A stretch of DNA of 38,488 nt from Bacillota bacterium (GTDB lineage Bacteria > Bacillota > Sulfobacillia > Sulfobacillales > Sulfobacillaceae): NCBI GenBank assembly GCA_021797675.1, contig JAJZZH010000167.1, positions 1-38,488 of the forward strand, written 5' to 3'. The notes beneath the pieces are model-generated. The model was not told where the DNA came from and searched no databases. It worked only from the letters and a program-made list of their open reading frames with translations. The position numbers were made by a program, and so were the translations under genes. This document shows positions 24,087-31,837 of this stretch, piece by piece. Numbering within the stretch: position 1 is the stretch's first letter; every line of letters starts with the position of its first letter.

Positions 24087-25748
24087 CTATTCCTCAAGCA
24101 CCATCGAAAGCGGCTGGCCCGAGGGGACCATCGGGAACACGTGGTCATCCTGACCCACGAACACTTCCAACAGCACCGGACCCTCGAGCGTACTCATCGT
24201 CTCCAACGCCTCGGCTAACGCGGGGGCGCTGCCGACACTGAATCCAGGGATTTGAAACGCGGCCGCCAGCTTCACAAAGTCGGGATTTTCCAACAGCACG
24301 CCATGCCGGCGCTCACCGTGAAACAAGTCCTGCCATTGCCGAACCATACCATGCCCCGCGTTATTCATAATAATAGTCCAAATCGGCAGGCGGTACTGGG
24401 CCAGCGTGGCAAATTCCTGCAAATTCATCTGGATGCTGCCGTCACCCGCAATCAGACAGACACGTTGTTGAGGACAACCTACCTGGGCTCCCATCGCAGC
24501 AGGAAACCCGTATCCCATCGTACCCAATCCTCCGGATGAAATAAACCGCCGGGGCATGCTGCGCGGAATATATAGGGCCGCCCACATCTGGTGCTGACCG
24601 ACTTCGGTGACCACGATATGATCGGGAGCCAAGTGTTGGCCGATGATTTCCAGTGCCTGAGGGGCCGTTAAGCTGGTGAGACTCGTGCGATAGCGGAGCG
24701 GGTGCTCGCTGCGCCAGGCATCCAATTGTCGCCGCCATGCCCGATGCTTCGCCTTAGGGGCAATCCGCATCAACTTGGGCAAAATGACTCGCAGGTCGCC
24801 GTTCAGTGCCACGTCGCAATGCACAATCTTGCTAATTTCCGCCGGATCGATTTCGGCATGCACAATTTTGGCGTTGGGAGCAAACTCTGCCACCCGCCCG
24901 GTCACGCGATCGTCAAACCTCACTCCCAGAGCCAGGATCAAGTCCGCGTCCTGGATTGCGTGATTGGCCGTCCAGGTGCCATGCATTCCAACCATGCCCA
25001 AAAACAAGGGATGCTGGTGTGGCATGACGCCGAGTCCCATCAGGGTGGACACTACAGGCGCGTCCAGGCGCTCGGCAAGCCCCCGAGCTGCTGGCGCGGT
25101 ATCGCTCGCCGTCACCCCGCCTCCCAAGTAGATCACCGGACGACGGCTAAAGCGCATCAAGCTGCGAACGCGGGCCCATGGCAAGGGTGGAATCGACGTG
25201 GGCCAGGCGTTGCCCTCCGGCGGCGCCCAGCGCAAAAACTCGCGGACCTCGGCAAGCTGCACATCTTTGGGAAACTCAACCACAACCGGCCCTGGACGCC
25301 CATGGGTGGCCGTGTGTACCGCCTCGTCCAGGGTCGGCCCGATCCGGTTGGGATCGGTAATCCGCCAACTGTGCTTGACCACCGACATGGTCATGGTAAA
25401 CAAGTCGGCCTCTTGGAAGGCATCCGTGCCGATGAGTGTGGTGGGCACTTGCCCGATCAACACCAGCAAAGGCACCGAGTCCGCCATCGCTGTAGACAGA
25501 CCAGTCAAGACATTGGTGCCGCCCGGTCCCGAAGTAACCAAAACCACTCCAATCCGGCCCGAAGCCCGCGCGTATCCATCAGCCGCATGCACGGCTGCCG
25601 CCTCGTGACGGGTCACAATGAACGTGAAGGCATCACCTTGCATCGCCATCGCGTCTACCAGCGGCAGGATGGCGCCCCCCGGAATGCCAAACACCGTTTC
25701 GATGTTGAGGGACTTTAATATGGTCCAGGTCCATTGAGATCCGTTCAT
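24087..25748 (-). CDS. ilvB: Acetohydroxyacid synthase, large catalytic subunit
   Basis: This is the thiamine-diphosphate enzyme that makes acetolactate or acetohydroxybutyrate, the first shared step for valine, leucine and isoleucine. The protein has 553 residues from the ATG at 25748, with GAAAGGAG nine bases upstream. The frame runs on to 25997 without homology. It shows VFGIPGGAILPLVDAM, the catalytic Glu in IVTRHEAAAVHAADGYAR, VTSGPGGTNVLTGL and IGTDAFQEADLF. The ThDP motif is GDGSIQMNLQEFATL, followed by the AHAS-specific NNAGHGMVRQWQDLFHGERR. It lies after a decayed leuA in the operon, with 229 bases between. Confidence 0.96.
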   Translation of the reverse strand: MNGSQWTWTILKSLNIETVFGIPGGAILPLVDAMAMQGDAFTFIVTRHEAAAVHAADGYARASGRIGVVLVTSGPGGTNVLTGLSTAMADSVPLLVLIGQVPTTLIGTDAFQEADLFTMTMSVVKHSWRITDPNRIGPTLDEAVHTATHGRPGPVVVEFPKDVQLAEVREFLRWAPPEGNAWPTSIPPLPWARVRSLMRFSRRPVIYLGGGVTASDTAPAARGLAERLDAPVVSTLMGLGVMPHQHPLFLGMVGMHGTWTANHAIQDADLILALGVRFDDRVTGRVAEFAPNAKIVHAEIDPAEISKIVHCDVALNGDLRVILPKLMRIAPKAKHRAWRRQLDAWRSEHPLRYRTSLTSLTAPQALEIIGQHLAPDHIVVTEVGQHQMWAALYIPRSMPRRFISSGGLGTMGYGFPAAMGAQVGCPQQRVCLIAGDGSIQMNLQEFATLAQYRLPIWTIIMNNAGHGMVRQWQDLFHGERRHGVLLENPDFVKLAAAFQIPGFSVGSAPALAEALETMSTLEGPVLLEVFVGQDDHVFPMVPSGQPLSMVLEE

Positions 25749-25977
25749 CGTCTTCGCTCCTTTCTCGAACCTATACCGCGGAAATTCATACCATCCCCGG
25801 ACCGCCACCGCGATCGCCGACGATGAACTCTCCCGCCGCCTGCCGCAGCGAATGTCCACGCACGCGGCTGCTACATCCGCAGGAACGAAAGAAAAGTCCT
25901 GCGGGCGGCCAAGCGGCCGCCGTCCGCTTAACCCTCCTTGGCTATCGCCTAAGCCGGGGAATGTGCGGGCGTTGTGT

Positions 25978-26820
25978 TCAACGTTTACCCCGACCATGTT
26001 GGCTTTTCCGGCCGATCGCTCCCAAACGATAGGGCGTCCGTTCGAGGTGGGTCATCTCCAATGCGTGAACCTTCGGCGCAAACCGGGCATGGAGGCATCC
26101 ATGCTCAACAGGCCCTGCCCGCCGCAGCATCTCTGAGGGCTGCACGGTTACCCTAGTCGAGAGGCTGCGGGCTGAACCGACGCGGAAATCTTCAGAGGTC
26201 AGAATCTCGTAAGGGGGGCGGTCTTTGGCAGTCATGCCATCTTGGTGAATGTCGGCCTCACGGCGACCCACGAGGGCCTCGTTAGGGTGCATCGACCTCT
26301 CCCCCAGCTGGCTGACTAACTGGCGGGTCCGCATGGGCATGCGTTCAAGACGCCGCGAAAATTCGTCCCGGATGGCGTAGCCAACCGTATCGGAAAGATC
26401 CCTAGTCCCGCCCCCTGAAGCCGTGCGCACGGGGCGTCGGAGAACATCGAACCCCTCCACCAAAGCCGTCGCCTTGGACATCAAGGCCCTAAGGCGACCG
26501 AGGACCTCGTCTAAACTCATCTTCAGTTCTGCCATAAAGACGGGAATACGCAACGACCGTGCAGACTCTACCCCGCGTGCGACAGCTTCCGGGTCCTTCA
26601 CATGGCACAACCCCGTTATCACCGGTCCCGCGATTGGACGGGCAAGGCGATTTTCGGCGGCAACGTCGCCTGATGAAGCCTTGGCAAACCCCACCTCGAG
26701 GCTATCCACGCCCAGACGTGCCAGCTGCGCCGCCATGCCGCACACGATCCGCGCCGCCCCCGGTGCCTGTTTGCCATCGCGCGAAATGGGACCAAAAATG
26801 CAAACCTGCCGCCTCACCAC
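25978..26820 (-). pseudogene. leuA: Decayed 2-isopropylmalate synthase (leuA) with an intact open frame
   Basis: The frame is open for 280 codons from a GTG with AAAGGGGA upstream. The N-terminus still reads VCIFGPISRDGKQAPGAA, then AAQLARLGVDSLEVGFAKASSGD, and VITGLCHV. Further on it reads LSDTVGYAIRDEF, MHPNEALVGRREADIHQDG and RPPYEILTSEDF. These align in order to the working LeuA at 30229 (LDTTLRDGEQVPGA, QLAVLGVDVIEAGFPASSPGD, PDTTGYCDPEEF, VQPNKAIVGANAFAHSSGIHQDG). The HCHNDLG metal and substrate segment and most of the barrel core are missing. No IPMS activity is expected. It sits between ilvN and ilvB in the usual leuA position of an ilv-leu operon. An alternative is a recruited fragment with another role. 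Confidence 0.82.
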
Positions 26821-26851
26821 GCCGTCCCCTTTCCCGTGGGGTCTCCGCCGG

Positions 26852-27217
26852 CTACGATTTGACGGCGGCCCATCGCGACGGACGACGAATCATCACCGTG
26901 CGTTGACGCGAGAAAGCCTTGCCCGACCCCCGGTACGGAGTGACAACATTGGAGGTCCGCCGAGTCCACGATTGGCCCTGCGGGGCATTGTCGTCTTGGA
27001 TGCTCGCCGATAGCACGTTACGGTGGCGCGAGACTTGGCGAAGTGCCCATAGTGCCTCCCTTGGCCCATCCATGACCAGGTGCGCGGTAATCGTGCCGAC
27101 ATCGTTACGGCTAGCCGAAAATTCGCATACATCAAGGTGGCGTTGGGTGAATAGCACGAGCAATCGGGTCATCGCCCCCTCCTGGTCCTGCATGGTGACC
27201 TTTAACCTGTAACTCAT
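26852..27217 (-). CDS. ilvN: Short ACT-domain acetohydroxyacid synthase regulatory subunit
   Basis: Residues 2-75 form one ACT domain (YRLKVTMQDQEGAMTRLLVLFTQRHLDVCEFSAS, then HLVMDGPREALWALRQVSRHRNVLSAS), as in IlvN or IlvM, the valine-binding subunit of AHAS. The protein is 121 residues; typical IlvN has about 160 with a second domain that is absent here. The last 45 residues are basic and match nothing I know. The ATG at 27217 has GAGAGGAGG upstream. It is the first gene behind the T-box leader, 31 bases before the leuA relic. Odd points are the short form and the gene order, with the small subunit before and apart from ilvB. Confidence 0.72.
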   Translation of the reverse strand: MSYRLKVTMQDQEGAMTRLLVLFTQRHLDVCEFSASRNDVGTITAHLVMDGPREALWALRQVSRHRNVLSASIQDDNAPQGQSWTRRTSNVVTPYRGSGKAFSRQRTVMIRRPSRWAAVKS

Positions 27218-27246
27218 CTGCCGGCCTCCTCTCCTTAAATCTCCGC

Positions 27247-27287
27247 AAAAAATAACGCCCCGCTACTACTTAAAGTAGCAAGGGGCG
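27247..27287 (-). terminator. T-box regulated terminator
   Basis: On the minus strand CGCCCC and GGGGCG close a long stem that contains GCTACTT/AAGTAG, followed by TTATTTTTT. The 5' arm overlaps the region that the T-box motif would pair with in the antiterminator form. Confidence 0.9.
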
Positions 27288-27586
27288 CTCTCGCGCGGTA
27301 CCACCCTTGTTTCCGTTGCCGGAATCTCGTCAACTGATAACGGGAATCACCCGACTTCATCTACTAAGGCCCACAAGCCTGTTCGGGAAGTACGCTCCAG
27401 GGCGAGCAAGTTAAACTTTAAGGTTCGGGCTTCCACCAGTCCCCGATTCGCTCTGACCTCGCCGGATAACCATTCCCTTTCCTCGCGATCCGTGCCAGCC
27501 GCTAGGGCAACCACGTCATGCCTAACAAGATATTGATTTTACAAGCTCAAATTCTCCGCCTGACCCTCACACGCGTTACGGTTCTT
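27247..27586 (-). ncRNA. T-box leader, leucine-type specifier (CUC)
   Basis: T-box leaders read tRNA charging: an uncharged tRNA pairs with the specifier and with the T-box bulge and allows read-through. The minus strand has the T-box sequence AAGGGTGGTACCGCG (27308-27294), an AG-bulge and distal-loop segment of stem I (CAGAGCGAATCGGGG, then CTGGTGGAAGCCC), and a terminator. Stem I pairs GUUA with UAAC and AGGG with CCCU. The 3' side of the internal loop between them is UUGCUCG. The codon CUC (27406-27404) is followed by one base and then the lower helix, as in known T-boxes, and CUGGAGC follows as in the consensus. This points to tRNA(Leu) with anticodon GAG. The fold was drawn by eye. Confidence 0.9.
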
Positions 27587-27593
27587 GGTCAGG

Positions 27594-27622
27594 ATTATAC
27601 ACCCGCCATCCAAACTTGGAAA
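27594..27622 (-). promoter_or_regulatory. Promoter of the T-box/ilv operon
   Basis: TTTCCA (27622-27617), 17 bases, TATAAT (27599-27594) on the minus strand. The -10 is perfect and the -35 has four of six consensus bases. The first transcribed bases carry an exact dyad, CCTGACC with GGTCAGG, about 21 bases apart. Confidence 0.65.
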
Positions 27623-27715
27623 GACCCAATTTCATCCTCCGTCTCGACAATTTTCCTGTCGTCCAGTATGGTCAGTAGATGATAATCTTGCGATATTCTT
27701 GAAGGGGGAATTGCT

Positions 27716-28159
27716 CTGAGAAGGTTTGTTCGTATTGAGCGTTATGCTCATGTTGACGATCTGCCGATGCCCGAGCGAAAAACTGGCAAATCGGCGGGTT
27801 ACGATCTTTCCGCGGCGGAGACCGTCAGTCTCGAACGCGGCAGTACGGCACTCGTTCCCACTGGAGTCAAGGTCTATATGGAACCGGACGAAGTCCTGTT
27901 GGTTTTCATTCGCAGTTCGCTGGCCGTCAAACATCATCTCAGCTTGGCCAATCAGGTCGGCGTAATCGATGGAGATTACGTGGATAATCCAGACAATGAA
28001 GGGCATATTTTCGTACCCCTGTTGAACTGGGGAACAGAACGCGTCATCGTCCAACGCGGCGAACGCATTGCCCAGGCAATATTTGTGCGCTTTGGGGTAA
28101 CCGATGACGACTATGCCGAAGGCGGTCGCAGCGGGGGATTTGGCAGCACCGGTCGCTGA
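27716..28159 (+). CDS. dut: dUTP diphosphatase
   Basis: This enzyme hydrolyses dUTP to dUMP and keeps uracil out of DNA. All five trimeric dUTPase motifs are present: SAGYDLSAAE, RSSLAVKHHL, VGVIDGDYVDN (catalytic Asp), RGERIAQAIF and the C-terminal RSGGFGSTG. The first ATG (27767) would cut off the conserved first strand. The in-frame upstream sequence (RRFVRIERYAHVDDLPMPERKTG) fits the family start. The only start-like codon near the good site AAGGGGG is CTG at 27716, seven bases downstream of it; a nearby TTG at 27711 is out of frame. From CTG the product is 147 residues, the normal size. It diverges from the ilv operon. Confidence 0.9.
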   Translation: MRRFVRIERYAHVDDLPMPERKTGKSAGYDLSAAETVSLERGSTALVPTGVKVYMEPDEVLLVFIRSSLAVKHHLSLANQVGVIDGDYVDNPDNEGHIFVPLLNWGTERVIVQRGERIAQAIFVRFGVTDDDYAEGGRSGGFGSTGR

Positions 28160-28646
28160 AATCCGGCGTCGTTCCTAGGCTCACTGCATGACTCAGCCCC
28201 CCCTCAAATTCATGCCGCCGCGCGGGTCTCGGCAGGACGCGATCCTCTCGCCCCGGAGCCGGGCTGCTTAATAGGTTTGCTCTCGCATGGCTGACGGCGC
28301 GGTTGATGATGCCCTGAATTTTTTCGCCACCGTTCCATCGACTGGCCGTGCGATACCTGGCCGACGACGAACCCCAGAGTTTGGTCAACCGCAACACCCC
28401 GGCATGCCCATCGCCAGGACGTCCCGCTGACGGGCGTTGAGGGTGGCTGCAGTGCCGCCGGTCAATCCGATCAGGCAAAGTGGTCGCGGATCCAGACCAT
28501 TGCTGCCACCAATGCGGTGTTGCCAGGCTGTGCCCATAGCCTTGCTTGGCTAAGAATCTTATGCATCCAGTGGAAAGACGGCGTCGCGCTGCCTGGGAGA
28601 GACGATCTGGCTACTGTAAGTTTTATTGGATAGCCGAACATTCTCT
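28160..28646. other. Stretch between dut and amt, no supportable gene
   Basis: Overlapping frames on both strands are basic, Pro-rich and lack ribosome binding sites. A minus frame at 28044-28478 is antisense to the end of dut and resembles no family. The last 90 bases hold the amt promoter. Confidence 0.45.
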
Positions 28647-28660
28647 TGTCACTATTGACA
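28647..28660. promoter_or_regulatory. Operator candidate at the amt promoter (TGTCA-N4-TGACA)
   Basis: A perfect inverted repeat, TGTCACTATTGACA, whose right arm coincides with the -35 hexamer TTGACA. A regulator bound here would block or recruit polymerase. It does not match the GlnR box (TGTNA-N7-TNACA) in spacing. Confidence 0.45.
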
Positions 28661-28683
28661 GATTAGGTGTACTCTTGTGTCAT
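28655..28683 (+). promoter_or_regulatory. Promoter of the ammonium transporter gene
   Basis: A perfect -35, TTGACA (28655-28660), a 17-base spacer and TGTCAT (28678-28683, four of six). It lies 23 bases before the GTG start of amt. Confidence 0.5.
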
Positions 28684-28705
28684 AAATGATTGAGGGGATG
28701 ACCTT

Positions 28706-29980
28706 GTGGCCGCGGCGATTAATACCGTATGGGTAATCTTTGCGGGGACACTCGTTTTTTTCATGGAAGGCGGCTTCGCGTTGCTGGAAGCTGGCCTGGT
28801 TCAGGCCAAGAACACCCTGTCCATTGTGATGAAAGTAATGGCCGACGTCACCGTAGGCTCGCTGGTCTTTGGGATCGTTGGCTTTGCCTTTCTGTTCGGG
28901 CCGTCGTCCAACCGATGGATAGGATTGTCAGACTTCTTCTTCCATCTATCCCCCGGCATCGTGCCGCATCTGCCGACCCCGGTGGTATGGTTCTTTGAGA
29001 TGGCGTTTGCGGTAGCGGCGGTGTCGATCGTCTCTGGAGCCGTCAGCGAACGTATGCGCTTTCCCGCCTATCTCGTGTATGTCGTCATTGGCGTAAGCGC
29101 CTACTCTATCTCCGCTCACTGGGTGTGGAGCCCGGACGGCTGGCTGCACCGTTTGGGGATGATCGATTTTGCTGGTTCTTCGGTGGTCCATGCATTTGGC
29201 GGATTTTCCGCATTGGCCGCGGCGGCTTTAGTGGGGCCTCGAGCCGGACGATTCGGTACCAAGCCCGTCCCCTTTCGACCGTCGAACCTCCCCCTGGCGT
29301 TTGTCGGCACCTTCATTCTTTGGTTCGGCTGGTTCGGGTTCAATGCGGGTTCGACGCTGAGCGCGTTTTCCCCCCTGATTGGCTCCATCGCGCTAAACAC
29401 GATGGTGGCCGCGGCGGCAGGCGGACTCTCGGCCATGTTGCTGGCTCGGGTGACGTCCGGCAACTATGATCCGACCATGGCCATCAATGGATCCCTTTCC
29501 GGCTTGGTGGCCATTACCGCCGGGTGCGCCTCGGTCGTGGCTTGGGGGGCGGTCGCGATTGGCGCCACAGCGGGACTATTGGTGGTTGTGGGCGTCGCGG
29601 CCATGGAACGAATACGGGTTGATGATCCGGTCGGCGCGGCCCCGGTGCACGCCCTCAACGGCGTGTTTGGCACCATCGCGGTGGGATTGCTGGCGGTCCG
29701 CGGCGGATTTGTGTATACCGGGAGTCTCCATCTGCTGGGAGTACAAACCCTAGGCACCCTGAGCATCTCGTTGTGGGGGGCGCTGGTCACCGGATGTGCG
29801 CTGGCGGTGATGCGCTGGCTGGGCGTGCTGAGGGTATCGGCAAGCGATGAACAGGAAGGACTGGATATTCGGGTGCACGGACATCGTGCCTATCACCGGG
29901 ACGAATTGGCCGGTGGGACCCGACGAGTGGCTTGGGAATCCCGCAACCGCGCCGAAAAGACCGCACCGCGTGAAGGATGA
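28706..29980 (+). CDS. amt: Ammonium transporter, Amt family
   Basis: This is a 424-residue integral membrane channel for ammonium. The family region VFFMEGGFALLEAGLVQAKNTLSIVMK opens the protein, then come about 11 membrane segments. The Amt signature DFAGSSVVHAFGGFSALAAA contains His162 of the pore twin-histidine pair; the second is His315 in APVHALNGVFG. WFGWFGFNAGST and SGNYDPTMAINGSLSGLVAITAG are also typical. The start is GTG at 28706 with GAGGGG eight bases upstream. The last 45 residues are charged and cytoplasmic. No glnB/glnK gene is adjacent, unlike in many bacteria. A dyad overlaps its -35, hinting at nitrogen or other control. Confidence 0.95.
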   Translation: MAAAINTVWVIFAGTLVFFMEGGFALLEAGLVQAKNTLSIVMKVMADVTVGSLVFGIVGFAFLFGPSSNRWIGLSDFFFHLSPGIVPHLPTPVVWFFEMAFAVAAVSIVSGAVSERMRFPAYLVYVVIGVSAYSISAHWVWSPDGWLHRLGMIDFAGSSVVHAFGGFSALAAAALVGPRAGRFGTKPVPFRPSNLPLAFVGTFILWFGWFGFNAGSTLSAFSPLIGSIALNTMVAAAAGGLSAMLLARVTSGNYDPTMAINGSLSGLVAITAGCASVVAWGAVAIGATAGLLVVVGVAAMERIRVDDPVGAAPVHALNGVFGTIAVGLLAVRGGFVYTGSLHLLGVQTLGTLSISLWGALVTGCALAVMRWLGVLRVSASDEQEGLDIRVHGHRAYHRDELAGGTRRVAWESRNRAEKTAPREG

Positions 29981-30043
29981 ACCCATCGCATTGCGGGCGC
30001 AGGCGGGGGGAGATCAGCGAGGTGAGGAACGTTCTGCCTCAAA

Positions 30044-30067
30044 GTTTTCCAACGACGGTTGGAAAAC
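30044..30067. promoter_or_regulatory. Perfect palindrome directly upstream of the leuA promoter
   Basis: GTTTTCCAAC and GTTGGAAAAC pair exactly around GACG. The site ends two bases before the -35 of the predicted leuA promoter, so an operator is more likely than a terminator. The T-run expected of an amt terminator is absent on the plus strand. Confidence 0.5.
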
Positions 30068-30068
30068 C

Positions 30069-30098
30069 TTGACCTCCGCGGCAAATTACCCATACAAT
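30069..30098 (+). promoter_or_regulatory. Promoter of leuA
   Basis: TTGACC (30069-30074), 18 bases, TACAAT (30093-30098); each hexamer has five of six consensus bases. Transcription would start near 30105, leaving a leader of about 120 bases before the GTG of leuA. I see no T-box motif in it. Confidence 0.6.
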
Positions 30099-30228
30099 TG
30101 ATAAAATACGGTCGAATAGGCCAACGTGGTAGGCTCGGTGGATTGATGGGCGAAACCGGCCGGTGTTGGTTGCACTTTTTAGCCATGCCCCCCTATCATG
30201 ATGATAATTGCGGAAAGGAGAAAAAACG

Positions 30229-31791
30229 GTGGAACGCATCTATATTTTAGATACGACGCTGCGGGATGGTGAACAAGTGCCGGGCGCAAAGTTGACCCCG
30301 GCTGAAAAGCTGGAGATTGCTCGCCAACTTGCCGTATTGGGGGTAGACGTGATTGAAGCGGGCTTTCCGGCCTCCTCGCCCGGCGATTTTGAGGCGGTCG
30401 AAACGATTGCCCGTGAAATTCGCTCCACCGGCATTACGGCCTTGGCCCGAGCCGTGAAAAAGGACATTGACGCAGTTTGGGCCGCTATCCGGCAGGCCGA
30501 ACACCCCCAAATTCATATCGTGCTAGGCGTCTCTGACATTCATCTGCAGGGCAAATTTCGTCGTTCGCGAGACGATATCTTGGCCATGGGAGTGGAAGCG
30601 GTACGCTATGCCAAGCAGTTTACGCCTTACGTGCAATATTCCACAGAGGACGCCGGCCGGGCGGATTTGGAATACCTGAAAGAGACCGTGAGGGCCGTAA
30701 TTGATGCGGGCGCAACCGTGGTCAACATCCCGGACACGACCGGATATTGCGACCCCGAGGAATTCGGCCGAATTATTCACGCGTTAAAGACTGACGTGCC
30801 CAACATCGACCGGGCGATGTTGTCGGTGCATTGCCACAACGATTTGGGAATGGCGACATCCAATACCTTGGCCGCCATTAAACAGGGCGCCCGCCGAGTC
30901 GAGATGACCATCAACGGATTGGGGGAGCGAGCGGGCAACACCGCATTGGAAGAAGTGGTGATGGCCCTTAAGGTAAAGCCGGATTTTTACGGCGCCTTTA
31001 CCGCCATCCGCACCGAGGAAATTGCCCGGACCAGCCGACTAGTCAGTAGTTTGACCGGAATCTGGGTCCAGCCCAACAAGGCCATCGTCGGCGCCAATGC
31101 CTTCGCTCATTCGTCGGGAATTCATCAAGATGGCGTGTTGAAAAACCGCCAGACCTATGAAATCATAGATCCTCGCACCGTGGGGATCACGGAATCGCGC
31201 ATCGTGCTCACCGCCCGCAGCGGTCGCCACGCGCTTCGAGTTCGCCTCCAGGAATTGGGACGCGAGATGGACGACGCGCAGCTCGATGAATTCCACCGGC
31301 AGTTTCTCGACCTCGCCGACCGCAAGAAGGAAGTCTACGACGAGGATCTGCTGGCGCTATTGGCCCAACAAGAGCGAACTCCGGAGGAGGGAGGCTACCG
31401 GCTGTTAGGATTGAAGGTATCGCTGAACACCGACCAGCCGCCTCACGCTTGGGTTCACTTGCGGTTGCCGGATGGGCGGGAGGCCAGCGAATCGGCGACG
31501 GGCTCCGGACCGGTGGATGCGGCTTATTCTGCCATGGAGCGGATAATTGGCCATACAGCGCGTGTCCTCGAGTTTTCCCTTCAGTCCGTGACCGAAGGCA
31601 TTGATGCTCAGGCCCGCGTCGCGGTGCGCATGGAGATGGACCAAGAAGTCTTCATTGGCCGCGGTACCAACTCGGATGTGGTCCTCTCTGCCGTCTACGC
31701 CTACTTGGATGCGTGGAACCGCACGCTCCTGCGTCGGTCGACTTCTGGTTGGGCGCCAGCCCGATACGAGGCAGCGGCACAACAACCATGA
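30229..31791 (+). CDS. leuA: 2-isopropylmalate synthase
   Basis: This enzyme condenses acetyl-CoA with 2-oxoisovalerate, the first leucine-specific step. It has 520 residues from the GTG at 30229 (AAGGAG eight bases upstream). The catalytic barrel shows TLRDGEQVPGA (Arg12, Asp13), VIEAGFPASSPGD, IVLGVSDIH, NIPDTTGY and the metal site HCHNDLG (201-207). GLGERAGNTALEEVVMAL and SSGIHQDGVLKNRQTYEIID follow. The C-terminal regulatory domain runs from about 385 on. The family motif L-G-K-H-SGRHA is here LTARSGRHAL, a small departure. All catalytic parts are present, unlike the relic at 25978-26820. It has its own promoter with a palindrome and no visible T-box. The leuB, leuC and leuD genes are not in the window. 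Confidence 0.95.
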   Translation: MERIYILDTTLRDGEQVPGAKLTPAEKLEIARQLAVLGVDVIEAGFPASSPGDFEAVETIAREIRSTGITALARAVKKDIDAVWAAIRQAEHPQIHIVLGVSDIHLQGKFRRSRDDILAMGVEAVRYAKQFTPYVQYSTEDAGRADLEYLKETVRAVIDAGATVVNIPDTTGYCDPEEFGRIIHALKTDVPNIDRAMLSVHCHNDLGMATSNTLAAIKQGARRVEMTINGLGERAGNTALEEVVMALKVKPDFYGAFTAIRTEEIARTSRLVSSLTGIWVQPNKAIVGANAFAHSSGIHQDGVLKNRQTYEIIDPRTVGITESRIVLTARSGRHALRVRLQELGREMDDAQLDEFHRQFLDLADRKKEVYDEDLLALLAQQERTPEEGGYRLLGLKVSLNTDQPPHAWVHLRLPDGREASESATGSGPVDAAYSAMERIIGHTARVLEFSLQSVTEGIDAQARVAVRMEMDQEVFIGRGTNSDVVLSAVYAYLDAWNRTLLRRSTSGWAPARYEAAAQQP

Positions 31792-31837
31792 ATCCGGCGC
31801 AGCTCGCCGGCGATCTAGCATCAGAGTCTCTGTCTGG

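Noticed and set aside
24702-25718. A 338-codon plus-strand frame opposite ilvB
   Set aside because: It is antisense to a certain AHAS gene; its His/Gln/Arg-rich composition is that of a shadow frame.
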